Positions 51,304 to 59,144 of a DNA stretch of 64,000 nt are shown here, piece after piece. Both the position numbers and the translations under genes were made by a program. Origin of the DNA: Bradyrhizobium guangxiense (GTDB taxonomy: Bacteria; Pseudomonadota; Alphaproteobacteria; Rhizobiales; Xanthobacteraceae); the NCBI RefSeq assembly GCF_004114915.1, contig NZ_CP022219.1, positions 2,386,501-2,450,500 of the forward strand, written 5' to 3'. The notes beneath the pieces are model-generated. The model was not told where the DNA came from and searched no databases. It was given only the letters and a program-made list of their open reading frames with translations. Numbering within the stretch: position 1 is the stretch's first letter; each line of letters opens with the position of its first letter.

Positions 51304-52575
51304 ATGACTGTGCGCCTCGATTTCACCAGCGAGGCCTTCTTTCGCGATCCGCCGAAGGCGATTGCGACGTTGCGCATGTCCGGCCCCGTGGTCGCGACAC
51401 ACTTCCCTCTCATCGGCGACGTCTGGATCACCACGACCCATGACGCCACCGCGCAGGTCCTGAAGGACGGCGCGACCTTCACGTTGCGCAAGGAGGACGG
51501 CGACGTCGCCGGCTTGCGCTGGTGGATGCCGAGATACGTCAGGACCATCGCCAACAACATGCTGACGATGGACGAGCCTGACCATACCAGGCTGCGCGGC
51601 ATCGTGGACGAGGCCTTTCGTCGCCGCGCCATCGTCGCGATGGAGCCGCGGATCCGGGCCATCGCCGACGGTCTCGCGGGCGAGCTCTTTGCGAACGGAA
51701 ATCCGGCCGATCTCGTCCAGCGCTATGCGCGCATCCTGCCGCTCGCGGTGATCTCCGAACTCCTGGGCCTGCCGCCGGCCGACCGTCCGCGATTCATCGC
51801 CTGGGCCAACGAGATGTCCTCGCTGACCAATGTCCTCAGCTTTTTCCGCCTGCTGTTCGCGTTCCGCAAGATGCGCGCCTATCTCGAACGACAATTGCAG
51901 ATCGCGCGCGAGCAGGGCGGCGAGGGGCTGATCGCCGAGTTGATCCAGGTCGAGCGCGAAGGCGGCCAGATCTCGCCTGACGAAATGGTCTCGATGGTCT
52001 TTCTGCTGCTTGCGGCGGGGGCGGAGACCACCACGCATCTGATCAGCGGCTCGGCTTACGAGCTGCTCAGGAATCCCCACCTGCGCGATTGGCTCGAACA
52101 GGACTGGAGCCGGGTCGGCCTCGCCGTCGAAGAATTCCTGCGCTTCGTCTCGCCTGTGCAGTTCTCCAAGCCGCGCTATGTGCGGCGGGACGTCGAGGTC
52201 GAGGGCGTGCACCTCAAGAAGGGTGATCGCGTCATGGTCATGCTCGCCGCCGCAAACATGGATCCGGCGATGCATGATCGTCCCGAGCGGCTCGATCTCG
52301 AACGCAAGCCGAACCGTCACATCTCGTTCGGAACAGGGATCCATTTCTGCCTCGGCCATCAGCTCGCGCGCATCGAGGCGGCCTGCGCGCTGGAAGCGCT
52401 GTTTGTGCGGTGGCCGAAACTTGCGTTGGCCGTCGACCCCACCGAGATCCACTGGCGCAAGCGGCCGGGCTTGCGCGCAATCGCGACGCTTCCCGTCACG
52501 TCCGAGGGCCGTGGAACACAGATGATTGCGCGCGGTGAGGCGAGCATCGATCGTTCCCTCACCGCGGCGAGCTGA
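51304..52575 (+). CDS. Cytochrome P450
   Basis: A 423-residue soluble bacterial P450. The haem-binding loop FGTGIHFCLGHQLAR gives Cys349 as thiolate ligand. The oxygen-binding I-helix motif is AGAETTTH (238-245), and the K-helix ExxR is Glu277-Arg280 in EEFLRF. It hydroxylates an unknown organic substrate using electrons from a ferredoxin system. No ferredoxin gene adjoins it, although a ferredoxin reductase lies 0.5 kb upstream. The C-terminal 35 residues past the last helix are variable. Confidence 0.93.
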   Translation: MTVRLDFTSEAFFRDPPKAIATLRMSGPVVATHFPLIGDVWITTTHDATAQVLKDGATFTLRKEDGDVAGLRWWMPRYVRTIANNMLTMDEPDHTRLRGIVDEAFRRRAIVAMEPRIRAIADGLAGELFANGNPADLVQRYARILPLAVISELLGLPPADRPRFIAWANEMSSLTNVLSFFRLLFAFRKMRAYLERQLQIAREQGGEGLIAELIQVEREGGQISPDEMVSMVFLLLAAGAETTTHLISGSAYELLRNPHLRDWLEQDWSRVGLAVEEFLRFVSPVQFSKPRYVRRDVEVEGVHLKKGDRVMVMLAAANMDPAMHDRPERLDLERKPNRHISFGTGIHFCLGHQLARIEAACALEALFVRWPKLALAVDPTEIHWRKRPGLRAIATLPVTSEGRGTQMIARGEASIDRSLTAAS

Positions 52576-52618
52576 AAGCGCATCCTTTCGGAAAATCTTC
52601 GTCGGTCCTGATCGATCA

Positions 52619-52643
52619 GGAACGGTCTGCCATTCGTGCTGTT
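52619..52643 (+). promoter_or_regulatory. EcfG-type (general stress) promoter candidate
   Basis: GGAAC (52619-52623), a spacer of 17, then GTT (52641-52643) matches the pattern of alphaproteobacterial EcfG promoters (GGAAC-N16/17-(C)GTT), with T instead of C before GTT. It lies 80 bases upstream of the first of four small hydrophilic genes, the kind of product often found in that regulon. Confidence 0.45.
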
Positions 52644-52722
52644 GTCACAGGCACATCGGACGCGGCAAGGGGTTCCACAGCCATCGGTGTCGCGGACCGT
52701 CGCCTGAACGGGAGACAAGATC

Positions 52723-52908
52723 ATGACCAGCAAGATGCCACCTGTTCCGCCGGAAAATCAGAGCCGCAAGGGAACCGGCGACCGCAAGCAGATGTCCGCT
52801 GATCAGACGCCACAAGGCCAGCAGCGCGCGCAAAATCCGGACCAGCAGGGACAGCAGGGCAACATCAAGCAGAACACGACCAATCAAGGCTATCAGCAAG
52901 ATCGCTGA
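52723..52908 (+). CDS. 61-residue glutamine-rich hydrophilic protein
   Basis: A low-complexity protein rich in Gln, Asn, Lys and Pro (SADQTPQGQQRAQNPDQQGQQG), with no hydrophobic segment, so it is expected to be intrinsically disordered. It is the first of four small same-strand genes ending at a terminator at 53.7 kb. Short disordered proteins of this type in rhizobia are often induced by desiccation or general stress; that role is inferred. Confidence 0.6.
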   Translation: MTSKMPPVPPENQSRKGTGDRKQMSADQTPQGQQRAQNPDQQGQQGNIKQNTTNQGYQQDR

Positions 52909-52922
52909 GGAGGACGACATCC

Positions 52923-53123
52923 ATGTCGACATCCACCAAGACTCCGAACAGCATCCGCCAGGGCGGACCAGGCGCTTCACATGAGAACGCAAAGGCGCCG
53001 CTGGAGGTGAAGAAGCCGCCGGCGGACAATTCGCAGCGCAGCCACAGCCGCGTCTCCGGTGGCGGGGGCGAGCACGACTCCCACCACTCCCACGATGAGG
53101 CTGGCAAGGGCGGCGGTAGGTGA
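52923..53123 (+). CDS. 66-residue histidine/glycine-rich hydrophilic protein
   Basis: Starts 14 bases after the previous stop, with GAGGA upstream. It is low in hydrophobic residues and ends in a His/Ser/Gly-rich tail (GGGGEHDSHHSHDEAGKGGG) that could bind divalent metal. It is probably disordered. No family is recognised. Confidence 0.58.
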   Translation: MSTSTKTPNSIRQGGPGASHENAKAPLEVKKPPADNSQRSHSRVSGGGGEHDSHHSHDEAGKGGGR

Positions 53124-53138
53124 CGATTGGAGATCAGC

Positions 53139-53402
53139 ATGCAAGGCAAAAAGACCCACGAGCAGCAGGTGCGCATCCTCGAGCGCAGGCCTGACGTTCC
53201 CGATGCGAGGGAGCTCGATCAGGCCTCCGGCCGCAACATCGAGGATACCGCCGTTCATCGCGCGCGGCCGGAGGCTCGACACAGCGAGTTTCCGGTGAGC
53301 CGCGGCGGCCTCAACCAGGAGAGCGACCACAACAAGCACAACGATTCCGGCCAGAGCGGCCACAAGCCGCCGAAACCGACGGCGGCGCAACAGAAGCACT
53401 AG
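53139..53402 (+). CDS. 87-residue hydrophilic protein
   Basis: ATG 53139 begins MQGKKTHEQQVRILERRPDVPDARELDQASG; TTG 53127 is a possible alternative with 4 extra residues. The N-terminal half has a regular pattern (ILERRPDVPDA) seen in small rhizobial stress proteins, and the C-terminal half is His, Asn and Lys-rich (NQESDHNKHNDSGQSGHK). It is the third gene of the small-protein operon. Confidence 0.62.
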   Translation: MQGKKTHEQQVRILERRPDVPDARELDQASGRNIEDTAVHRARPEARHSEFPVSRGGLNQESDHNKHNDSGQSGHKPPKPTAAQQKH

Positions 53403-53429
53403 AGAGGATCACGGCAAGAGGAGAGACGG

Positions 53430-53672
53430 ATGCCAGCTGGGCACGGCAGCAAGACGCATTTCAGATCGGGCATGCATGGCAAGGGCGACGGCACTGGCGG
53501 ATTGACCGACGTGCCGAAGGAGATGATCGGCGACAACATGGTCCTGTCCAACCGCGACAAGAAACAGCATTCGGACATTCGTGGCATGGACGGCAAATCC
53601 ATCCAGACCGAACAATATCAGGACCACTCAGCAAACCGGCTCGACGAGAAGCCGGAGGCCGACGAGACCTGA
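53430..53672 (+). CDS. 80-residue hydrophilic protein
   Basis: Preceded by AGAGGAGAGACGG. The protein (MPAGHGSKTHFRSGMHGKGDG...) is rich in Gly, His, Asp and Lys. It carries the ordered-looking segment GGLTDVPKEMIGDNMVLSNRDKKQHS and the GMDGKSIQTEQ block. It is the last gene before the terminator. No function is recognised. Confidence 0.62.
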   Translation: MPAGHGSKTHFRSGMHGKGDGTGGLTDVPKEMIGDNMVLSNRDKKQHSDIRGMDGKSIQTEQYQDHSANRLDEKPEADET

Positions 53673-53696
53673 GAGGGGCGTTCCTCCCGCCAACTT

Positions 53697-53727
53697 GCGG
53701 ACCGGCGTTCAGCCGGTCCGCTTTTTT
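53697..53727 (+). terminator. Rho-independent terminator of the small-protein operon
   Basis: GCGGACCGGC, loop GTTCA, GCCGGTCCGC forms a perfect 10-base GC-rich stem directly followed by TTTTTT. It works for the plus strand only, since the minus side has no T-run, and it overlaps the last codons of the convergent DUF763 gene. Confidence 0.92.
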
Positions 53728-54959
53728 GTGGGCGAAAGATCGCGCTCCCAGCCGAACACGGAGCGGCCGTCGAGATCGGGCGAGGCGGCGCGCTCGCCGG
53801 CGATGTAGGCGTCCACGGAAGGGCCGTGCACGGTCCGCTCCAGCCGGCGTGCCTGATCGTCGAGCCGCCTGATCGCCTGCATTTCTTCCTCGCGCCCGAG
53901 CTTCGCGCTCTGGATCGCGCCCTTCAGCACCCGGATCGTCTCGTCATAGACCTTGATCGGAACGGGATAGGGATGCCGGTCCTTGCCGCCATGGGCGAGC
54001 GAGAAACGCGCGGGGTCCTTGAAACGATAGGGCGCACCGTGCACCACCTCCGCGACCATCGCGAGCGAGCGCACGGTGCGGGCGCCGACGCCCGGCGTCA
54101 GCAGCAGGTCCGGAAAATCGACGGGCCCACGCTCGGCTGCGGCCGCCAGCGTGCCGTGCAGGCGGCGCGCGAACACGTCCTTCGGCCTGACGTCGTGATG
54201 CGCGGGCATGATCAGATGCGGCAGCACGGCCTGTGCCGGCTCGGGCGCGGTCCCGACCAGCCGTTCGAACTCGCAGACGATGCGATCAGGGCCGAGATCG
54301 CCCAACAGATCCAGCTGCGCGCTGCGTGAGACGTCGGCGCGATGGTCGGTGAGATTGACGATCTCGCCCTGCTGGGGGCCGTCGATCGCACTGTGCGGCG
54401 TATCGACAAAGCTCTTCAGCGCCTCGGAATGCCAGTGATAGCGTCGTGCCTGCCGCTTGTCGCCGTTCATGCCCTGCTGCACCACCGTCCATTTGCCGTC
54501 GGCGGTCACGAAGAAGCCGTGGAGATAGAGGTCGAAGCCGTCCTGCACGGCCGCGCTGTCGACCTTCGCCACCAGGCGGCTGGCGCGGGTCAGCTTTGCG
54601 CCGTCGAAGCCGACGCGGTCGCCGAGCTGCATCAACTCGTCCGGTGTCTTGCGCGAATGCTGGCCTCGGCCGCCGCAGACATAAATCCCGAGTTCGTCCT
54701 GAAGCGGCCCAAGCCCGCGCTTCAGTGCGCCAATCACGGAGGTCGTTATCCCCGAGGAGTGCCAATCCATCCCCATCACGGCGCCGAACGACTGGAACCA
54801 GAACGGATGAGACAGGCGCTGCAGAAATGCATCGCGGCCGTAATGATGCACGATCGCCTGCGTGACGATTGACCCGAGCGAGGCCATGCGGCTCGCCAGC
54901 CAGGGCGGAACCCGTCCGGTGTGCAAGGGAAGATCGGCGCTGCCGCTACGTCGAGTCAT
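53709..54959 (-). CDS. DUF763 family protein
   Basis: A 416-residue protein that opens with RSGSADLPLHTGRVPPWLASRMA, the recognisable start of the DUF763 family. Other conserved blocks are HPFWFQSFGAVMGMDWHSSGITTSV, YVCGGRGQHSRKTPDEL, WTVVQQGMN and LLLTPGVGARTVRSLAMVAEVVHG. The last holds a helix-hairpin-helix-like PGVGARTVRSL, which suggests nucleic-acid contact. The family is of unknown function in bacteria and archaea. It stands alone; its stop lies in the loop of the convergent terminator. Confidence 0.88.
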   Translation of the reverse strand: MTRRSGSADLPLHTGRVPPWLASRMASLGSIVTQAIVHHYGRDAFLQRLSHPFWFQSFGAVMGMDWHSSGITTSVIGALKRGLGPLQDELGIYVCGGRGQHSRKTPDELMQLGDRVGFDGAKLTRASRLVAKVDSAAVQDGFDLYLHGFFVTADGKWTVVQQGMNGDKRQARRYHWHSEALKSFVDTPHSAIDGPQQGEIVNLTDHRADVSRSAQLDLLGDLGPDRIVCEFERLVGTAPEPAQAVLPHLIMPAHHDVRPKDVFARRLHGTLAAAAERGPVDFPDLLLTPGVGARTVRSLAMVAEVVHGAPYRFKDPARFSLAHGGKDRHPYPVPIKVYDETIRVLKGAIQSAKLGREEEMQAIRRLDDQARRLERTVHGPSVDAYIAGERAASPDLDGRSVFGWERDLSPTKKRTG

Positions 54960-55085
54960 GAGTGTCTCAAGTTAGCCCAGTTCGGTGACGGTTGCACCAG
55001 CGGAATGCTGCGTTGCAGAGGACGGGGGAGCGAAGCCGGTCCGCAAGGCGTTGTGCGGGCTACCGCAAGGCAACGAGGAATGGCG

Positions 55086-56228
55086 ATGCATTGGCAGGCC
55101 TTGATGGCCGAGATCGACAGGATGCTCGGCTGGATACCGTCGTGGTTTGTCGGCCTCAGCCTGGTCGTCGGCGCGATCCTGCTCGCGCTGTCGTTCTACC
55201 GGGTCGCGACATGGCTGCTGAACCGCGCCTTTGGAACCCGTCTTCCGCTGCTCGGCGTGTTCATCGCGCGCACGTCCGGCCCGGCTCAGCTGGCGCTATG
55301 TCTGGCGGCCGTCCCTTTGGTCTTGCCGCTGGCGCCGCTCGACGACACGATCCGAACGCCGCTGATGCGCCTGTTCGTCGTGGCCGTCATCGCCCTGATC
55401 GGCTGGATCTCGATCAGGGTCGTCGACATGAGCGCGGCGCGCTACCTGCAGAATTTTCGCGATGTCACCGAGAATTTCGTCGCGCGCAAGCACGTGACGC
55501 AGGTTCGCGTGTTCAAGCGCGTCACCGACACCATCATCGTCATCATCACGGTGTCCACGGCGCTGATGACGTTCGATTCGGTGCGGCAGTACGGCGTCAG
55601 CCTGTTCGCCTCTGCAGGTGCCGCCGGTATCATCGTCGGTCTTGCCGCGCGGCCGCTGCTGAGCAATCTGATCGCGGGCCTGCAGATCGCGATCCCCCAG
55701 CCGATCCGCATCGAGGACGTCGTGATCATCGAGAACGAGTGGGGCTGGGTCGAGGACATCGCCTCGACCTATGTCGTGATCCGGCTGTGGGACTGGCGCC
55801 GCATGGTGGTGCCGCTGTCCTATTTCATCGAAAAGCCGTTCCAGAACTGGACTCGCGACACCGCATCCCTGATCGGCGTGATCGCGCTCCATGTCGATTA
55901 TCGTGCCGACGTTCCGCGCATCCGGCGCTGGCTGGAAGAGGCGGTGAAGCAGTCCAAGCTCTGGGACGGGGCGGTGGTCAATCTTCAGGTGATCGACGCG
56001 GATGCGCGCACCATCGAGCTGCGGGCGCTGGTCAGCGCGCGGAATGCGCCGCAATCCTGGGACCTGCGCTGCGAGATCAGGGAAAAGCTCGTGGCCTTCA
56101 TTCGCGATGAGATGCCGGAGGCGCTGCCGCGCGATCGCGCGATCCTGATCCCGTCGGCCGACGATGATGCCGATCTCCTGCGGCGCGCCGGCACACCGGA
56201 GAAGGTGCGGGCGGCCGCGCGCAATTGA
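55086..56228 (+). CDS. Small-conductance mechanosensitive channel (MscS family)
   Basis: A 380-residue membrane protein with four to five helices ending in the pore-lining segment VSLFASAGAAGIIVGLAARPLLSNLIAGLQIAI, the glycine-alanine-rich TM3 of MscS. The beta-domain follows (PIRIEDVVIIENEWGWVEDIASTYVVIRLWDWRRMVVPLSYF). It opens under membrane tension to release solutes during osmotic down-shock. ATG 55086 has GAGG at suitable distance; ATG 55080 is too close to it. Confidence 0.9.
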   Translation: MHWQALMAEIDRMLGWIPSWFVGLSLVVGAILLALSFYRVATWLLNRAFGTRLPLLGVFIARTSGPAQLALCLAAVPLVLPLAPLDDTIRTPLMRLFVVAVIALIGWISIRVVDMSAARYLQNFRDVTENFVARKHVTQVRVFKRVTDTIIVIITVSTALMTFDSVRQYGVSLFASAGAAGIIVGLAARPLLSNLIAGLQIAIPQPIRIEDVVIIENEWGWVEDIASTYVVIRLWDWRRMVVPLSYFIEKPFQNWTRDTASLIGVIALHVDYRADVPRIRRWLEEAVKQSKLWDGAVVNLQVIDADARTIELRALVSARNAPQSWDLRCEIREKLVAFIRDEMPEALPRDRAILIPSADDDADLLRRAGTPEKVRAAARN

Positions 56229-56240
56229 CGCCCAATGCGA

Positions 56241-57164
56241 TCAGCGGCTGCCGACCATGGCGACACCGGCGGGACCGTCCGCGCGCGGTCGCCGCTTGCG
56301 CAGCGTTCGCCGCGCCCAGATCAGGAGGCCGGTCGATAGCAGGGTCAGCAGTGCGATTGACGTCACGACATTGAGCGGCGAGGCGATCAGGGCCGACCAG
56401 TTTCCCTCGTGGATCAGGCGCGGCCAGTTGCGCGGTAGCGGCGTGACCTCAGACGACGTGATGGCGTAGGCGCGCAACTCGCCGCCGTCGTAAAGTCTCG
56501 CCATCATGCGGCCGCCGCGCGTACCGATCGAGATCACATGCGACAGCTCATGCGAGGCTGCGACCATGCGGATCGCGTCGGGCAGGGCGAGGGGGCGACC
56601 GCCCGCGCTGGAAGCGGGGGCCGTCTGAAAGGTGAGGCCGAACGCCATGCAGAGGCCGGTCAACGGGCTGAGCAGGATCAGCGGCAGCGTGAACCACGCC
56701 GTTCCCTTGTGCCATCCCGAGAGCGTGTTGCGCAGCCGCGGCAATCCCATGACGATGCCGAGCAGCAGGATGATCACCATGGCGAGCGTGGACGCCGTCA
56801 CCAGCCAGGCCTGTCCCATGAGACGTTCATGAGTGAATCGCGCCCAGAGGAAGACATTCGACAGGGTCGAGCCTGGCGAGGCGGCTTCGCCGGTTGCAAG
56901 ATCGATTGCCGACGCACTGCTGCCTTGCAGCGTGATGCTGCGGCTGCCGGCGTTGATGGAGAGTCCGCGCGCCTTGCCGTCGGGATCGTACCGCTTCACC
57001 AGCTCGATGACGCGACCGGGGTCGATCGCGGGGCCGCCAATGCCACTCGTTTGCACGAGGGGCTCGATGGACAGGATCAGGCCGGTGGCGATGATCACGA
57101 ACAGCGGGAGAGCGAAGACCAGAGTGATCCAGCGATGAAGTCTCAACAAGGCGGGCTTGTTCAT
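56241..57164 (-). CDS. PepSY-associated membrane protein
   Basis: A 307-residue inner-membrane protein. The first helix is LLRLHRWITLVFALPLFVIIATGLILSIEP with the usual early His, and further conserved histidines are in RFTHERLM and LSGWHKGTAWFTLPLILL. A periplasmic PepSY-like part lies between helices 1 and 2. Such proteins are linked to iron-siderophore or haem-related reduction. No TonB receptor is adjacent here, unlike the paralogue at 30.7 kb. It converges on the MscS gene. Confidence 0.82.
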   Translation of the reverse strand: MNKPALLRLHRWITLVFALPLFVIIATGLILSIEPLVQTSGIGGPAIDPGRVIELVKRYDPDGKARGLSINAGSRSITLQGSSASAIDLATGEAASPGSTLSNVFLWARFTHERLMGQAWLVTASTLAMVIILLLGIVMGLPRLRNTLSGWHKGTAWFTLPLILLSPLTGLCMAFGLTFQTAPASSAGGRPLALPDAIRMVAASHELSHVISIGTRGGRMMARLYDGGELRAYAITSSEVTPLPRNWPRLIHEGNWSALIASPLNVVTSIALLTLLSTGLLIWARRTLRKRRPRADGPAGVAMVGSR

Positions 57165-57301
57165 TCGTCGTCCTCAGTGTTCTCTCAGCCGTGCTCGCGC
57201 ACAGCCGTGCAAAACACAAATGACGCTTTGTCCATGTTGTTGCGTTGACTTGCAGCAACCGGAATTAAAGTTCGCTGCAGCACGCCCTCATCTGGAGACC
57301 T

Positions 57302-58279
57302 TCACTGTGCGCGGATATTGGCCGCCTTCAGCACCGGCTCCCATTTGGTCGCCTCCGCATGCATGTACGCGTCAAAGTCCTTGGCGGAGGAGCCGACCGG
57401 CGTTGCGCCGATCTTGTCCAGCGTCGACAGGACGCCTGGATCCTTCAGCGCCGCCTTCAGGTCGGTCTCGAGCTTCGCGACGATCTCGGGCGGCATCTTG
57501 GCCGGGCCGAGCACGCCCCACCAGACCGAGACGTCATAGCCGGCTACGCCGGCTTCCGCGACCGTCGGAACGTTCGGCAGCGCCTTGGAGCGCTCGGCCG
57601 AGGTCACGGCGAGCGCGCGCACCGGGCCGCCCTCGAGCTGGCCGATCGCTTCGGCGAGCGGATTGATGCTGAGCGGGATCTCGCCGGCGATCACGGCCGT
57701 CAGCGCCGGCGCGCCCCCCTTGTAGGGGATCGCGACGATCTTGGCGCCGGACATGTGCTTGAGCAGCTCACCGGCGAGATGGGCCGAAGTGCCGTTGCCG
57801 GACATGCCGTAGGAGAGCTTGTCCGGCTCCTTCTTCGCCGCGGCGAGGAGATCGCCGAGCGTCCTGTAGGGACTGTCCTTGGCCACGACGATCGCAAGCG
57901 GAGAGGAGGCGACCTCCGTGATGCCCGTGAAATCCTTGAAGGTGTCGTAGGGCACACTCGAATAGATGAACTGGTTCAGGGGATGGCCGCTCGCGACGAG
58001 AATGAGCGTGTACCCATCGGGCGCGGCCTGCGTCAGCGCCTGCGAGGCGACGATGCCGCCTGCGCCGGGACGATTGTCGATGACCGGCTGCTGGCCCCAG
58101 GTCTTGGCCAGCGCCTGGCCCAGGGTGCGCGCGAGCACATCGACCGCGCCGCCGGCGGCATAGGGGACCAGAATGTGGACCGGCTTGCTCGGATAATTTT
58201 CGGCAGCGTGCGTGGCGGCGCCCATCAGCAGACCGGCACCCAGCACCAGCCCGCCGATCGTCTTGTTCAAACCCAGCAT
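57302..58279 (-). CDS. Bug/TctC-type periplasmic solute-binding protein
   Basis: A 325-residue tripartite-tricarboxylate family binding protein. The signal peptide reaches ATHAAE (about residue 26). The mature form begins NYPSKPVHILVPYAAGGAVDVLAR, with the Bug motif PGAGGIVASQAL and the pocket loop AAPDGYTLILVASG. Such proteins bind carboxylates or aromatic acids (TphC is one). It diverges from the tetR cluster across a 122-base gap containing the operator, so it probably delivers that pathway's substrate. AAGGAG precedes ATG 58279. No membrane components lie nearby. Confidence 0.9.
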   Translation of the reverse strand: MLGLNKTIGGLVLGAGLLMGAATHAAENYPSKPVHILVPYAAGGAVDVLARTLGQALAKTWGQQPVIDNRPGAGGIVASQALTQAAPDGYTLILVASGHPLNQFIYSSVPYDTFKDFTGITEVASSPLAIVVAKDSPYRTLGDLLAAAKKEPDKLSYGMSGNGTSAHLAGELLKHMSGAKIVAIPYKGGAPALTAVIAGEIPLSINPLAEAIGQLEGGPVRALAVTSAERSKALPNVPTVAEAGVAGYDVSVWWGVLGPAKMPPEIVAKLETDLKAALKDPGVLSTLDKIGATPVGSSAKDFDAYMHAEATKWEPVLKAANIRAQ

Positions 58280-58362
58280 ATTCCCAGCACTCCTTGAGGG
58301 CATTCGCGCGCCCGCGGCGGTCTCCAACAACCCGGTCTCGGACGCCGCCCCGGTGGTTTTTG

Positions 58363-58399
58363 TTGACGAGACCTGATCTTTTGTACGATAGTACAAATC
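58363..58399 (+). promoter_or_regulatory. tetR promoter with operator TTTGTAC-GATA-GTACAAA
   Basis: TTGACG (58363-58368) is the -35 box. The palindrome TTTGTAC (58380-58386), spacer GATA, GTACAAA (58391-58397) covers the -10 (TACGAT or nearby). The tetR ATG begins at 58402, 5 bases after the right arm, so the transcript is probably leaderless or nearly so and autoregulated. The same layout occurs at 34826-34862. Confidence 0.72.
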
Positions 58400-58401
58400 A
58401 C

Positions 58402-59112
58402 ATGGCACGCAAGCCCACCAGCAAGGAAGCGGCCCGCAAGCCGAACATGCGCGAGGCGATCCTCGCTGCGGCCGAGGAGCTGTTCGCCACCAACGGCTTC
58501 AATGCCGTCTCGGTGCGCGACATCGCGCAAGCCGCCGGGGCCAATCCCGGCAGCGTGACCTATCATTTCAAGACCAAGGACGGTCTGCTGCTCGAGATCT
58601 ATCGGCGCCATTGTGGGCCGATGAACCTGCGCCGTTCGGAACTGCTCGCGGCCGCGCGGCGCGTGCGCGATCTCCAGGACCGGCTGGAAGCGATCGTGCG
58701 CGCCTATGTGGTGCCGGCCTTCACCTCGGGCAGCGACCTTGCCGGCGGCGGAGCGCGCTTTACGCGGCTGCGCGCGGTGATGTCGGCCGAAGGCAACGAG
58801 GTCGCGCGCAAGATCATCGCGCAGACTTTCGACGACCCCAGCCATGCCTTCATCGATGCGATCCATGAAAGCCTGCCGCAGATTCCGCGCACCGACATCG
58901 TCTGGCGCAGCCACTTCCTGCTCGGCGCGCTCTATTATTCGCTGGTGACGCCGGACCGCGTCACGCGCCTGTCGCGCGGCGAGGCCGACGGCGGCGACGC
59001 CGCCAATGCCATCGAGCAGCTGGTGCAGGCGACGGTCGCCTCGTTCCAGGCGCCGCCGCTCGATCATGCCGCGCCGGCGCGGCGGCGGCCGGTTGTCAGC
59101 AGCAAGACTTGA
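58402..59112 (+). CDS. TetR-family transcriptional regulator
   Basis: A 236-residue repressor. The N-terminal HTH is canonical (REAILAAAEELFATNGF, VRDIAQAAGANPGSVTYHF, KDGLLLEIYRRH). The C-terminal ligand domain has a conserved arrangement seen in regulators of aromatic catabolism (TRLRAVMSAEGNEVARKII). ATG 58402 is chosen because the upstream frame would run through the promoter and operator. It heads the catabolic operon; the next gene begins 32 bases after its stop. Control of its own promoter, of the divergent binding protein and of the distant dioxygenase is inferred from operator positions. Confidence 0.9.
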   Translation: MARKPTSKEAARKPNMREAILAAAEELFATNGFNAVSVRDIAQAAGANPGSVTYHFKTKDGLLLEIYRRHCGPMNLRRSELLAAARRVRDLQDRLEAIVRAYVVPAFTSGSDLAGGGARFTRLRAVMSAEGNEVARKIIAQTFDDPSHAFIDAIHESLPQIPRTDIVWRSHFLLGALYYSLVTPDRVTRLSRGEADGGDAANAIEQLVQATVASFQAPPLDHAAPARRRPVVSSKT

Positions 59113-59144
59113 AAGAAGCGGCCTCGCTTTCGGTAGTTCACCTG

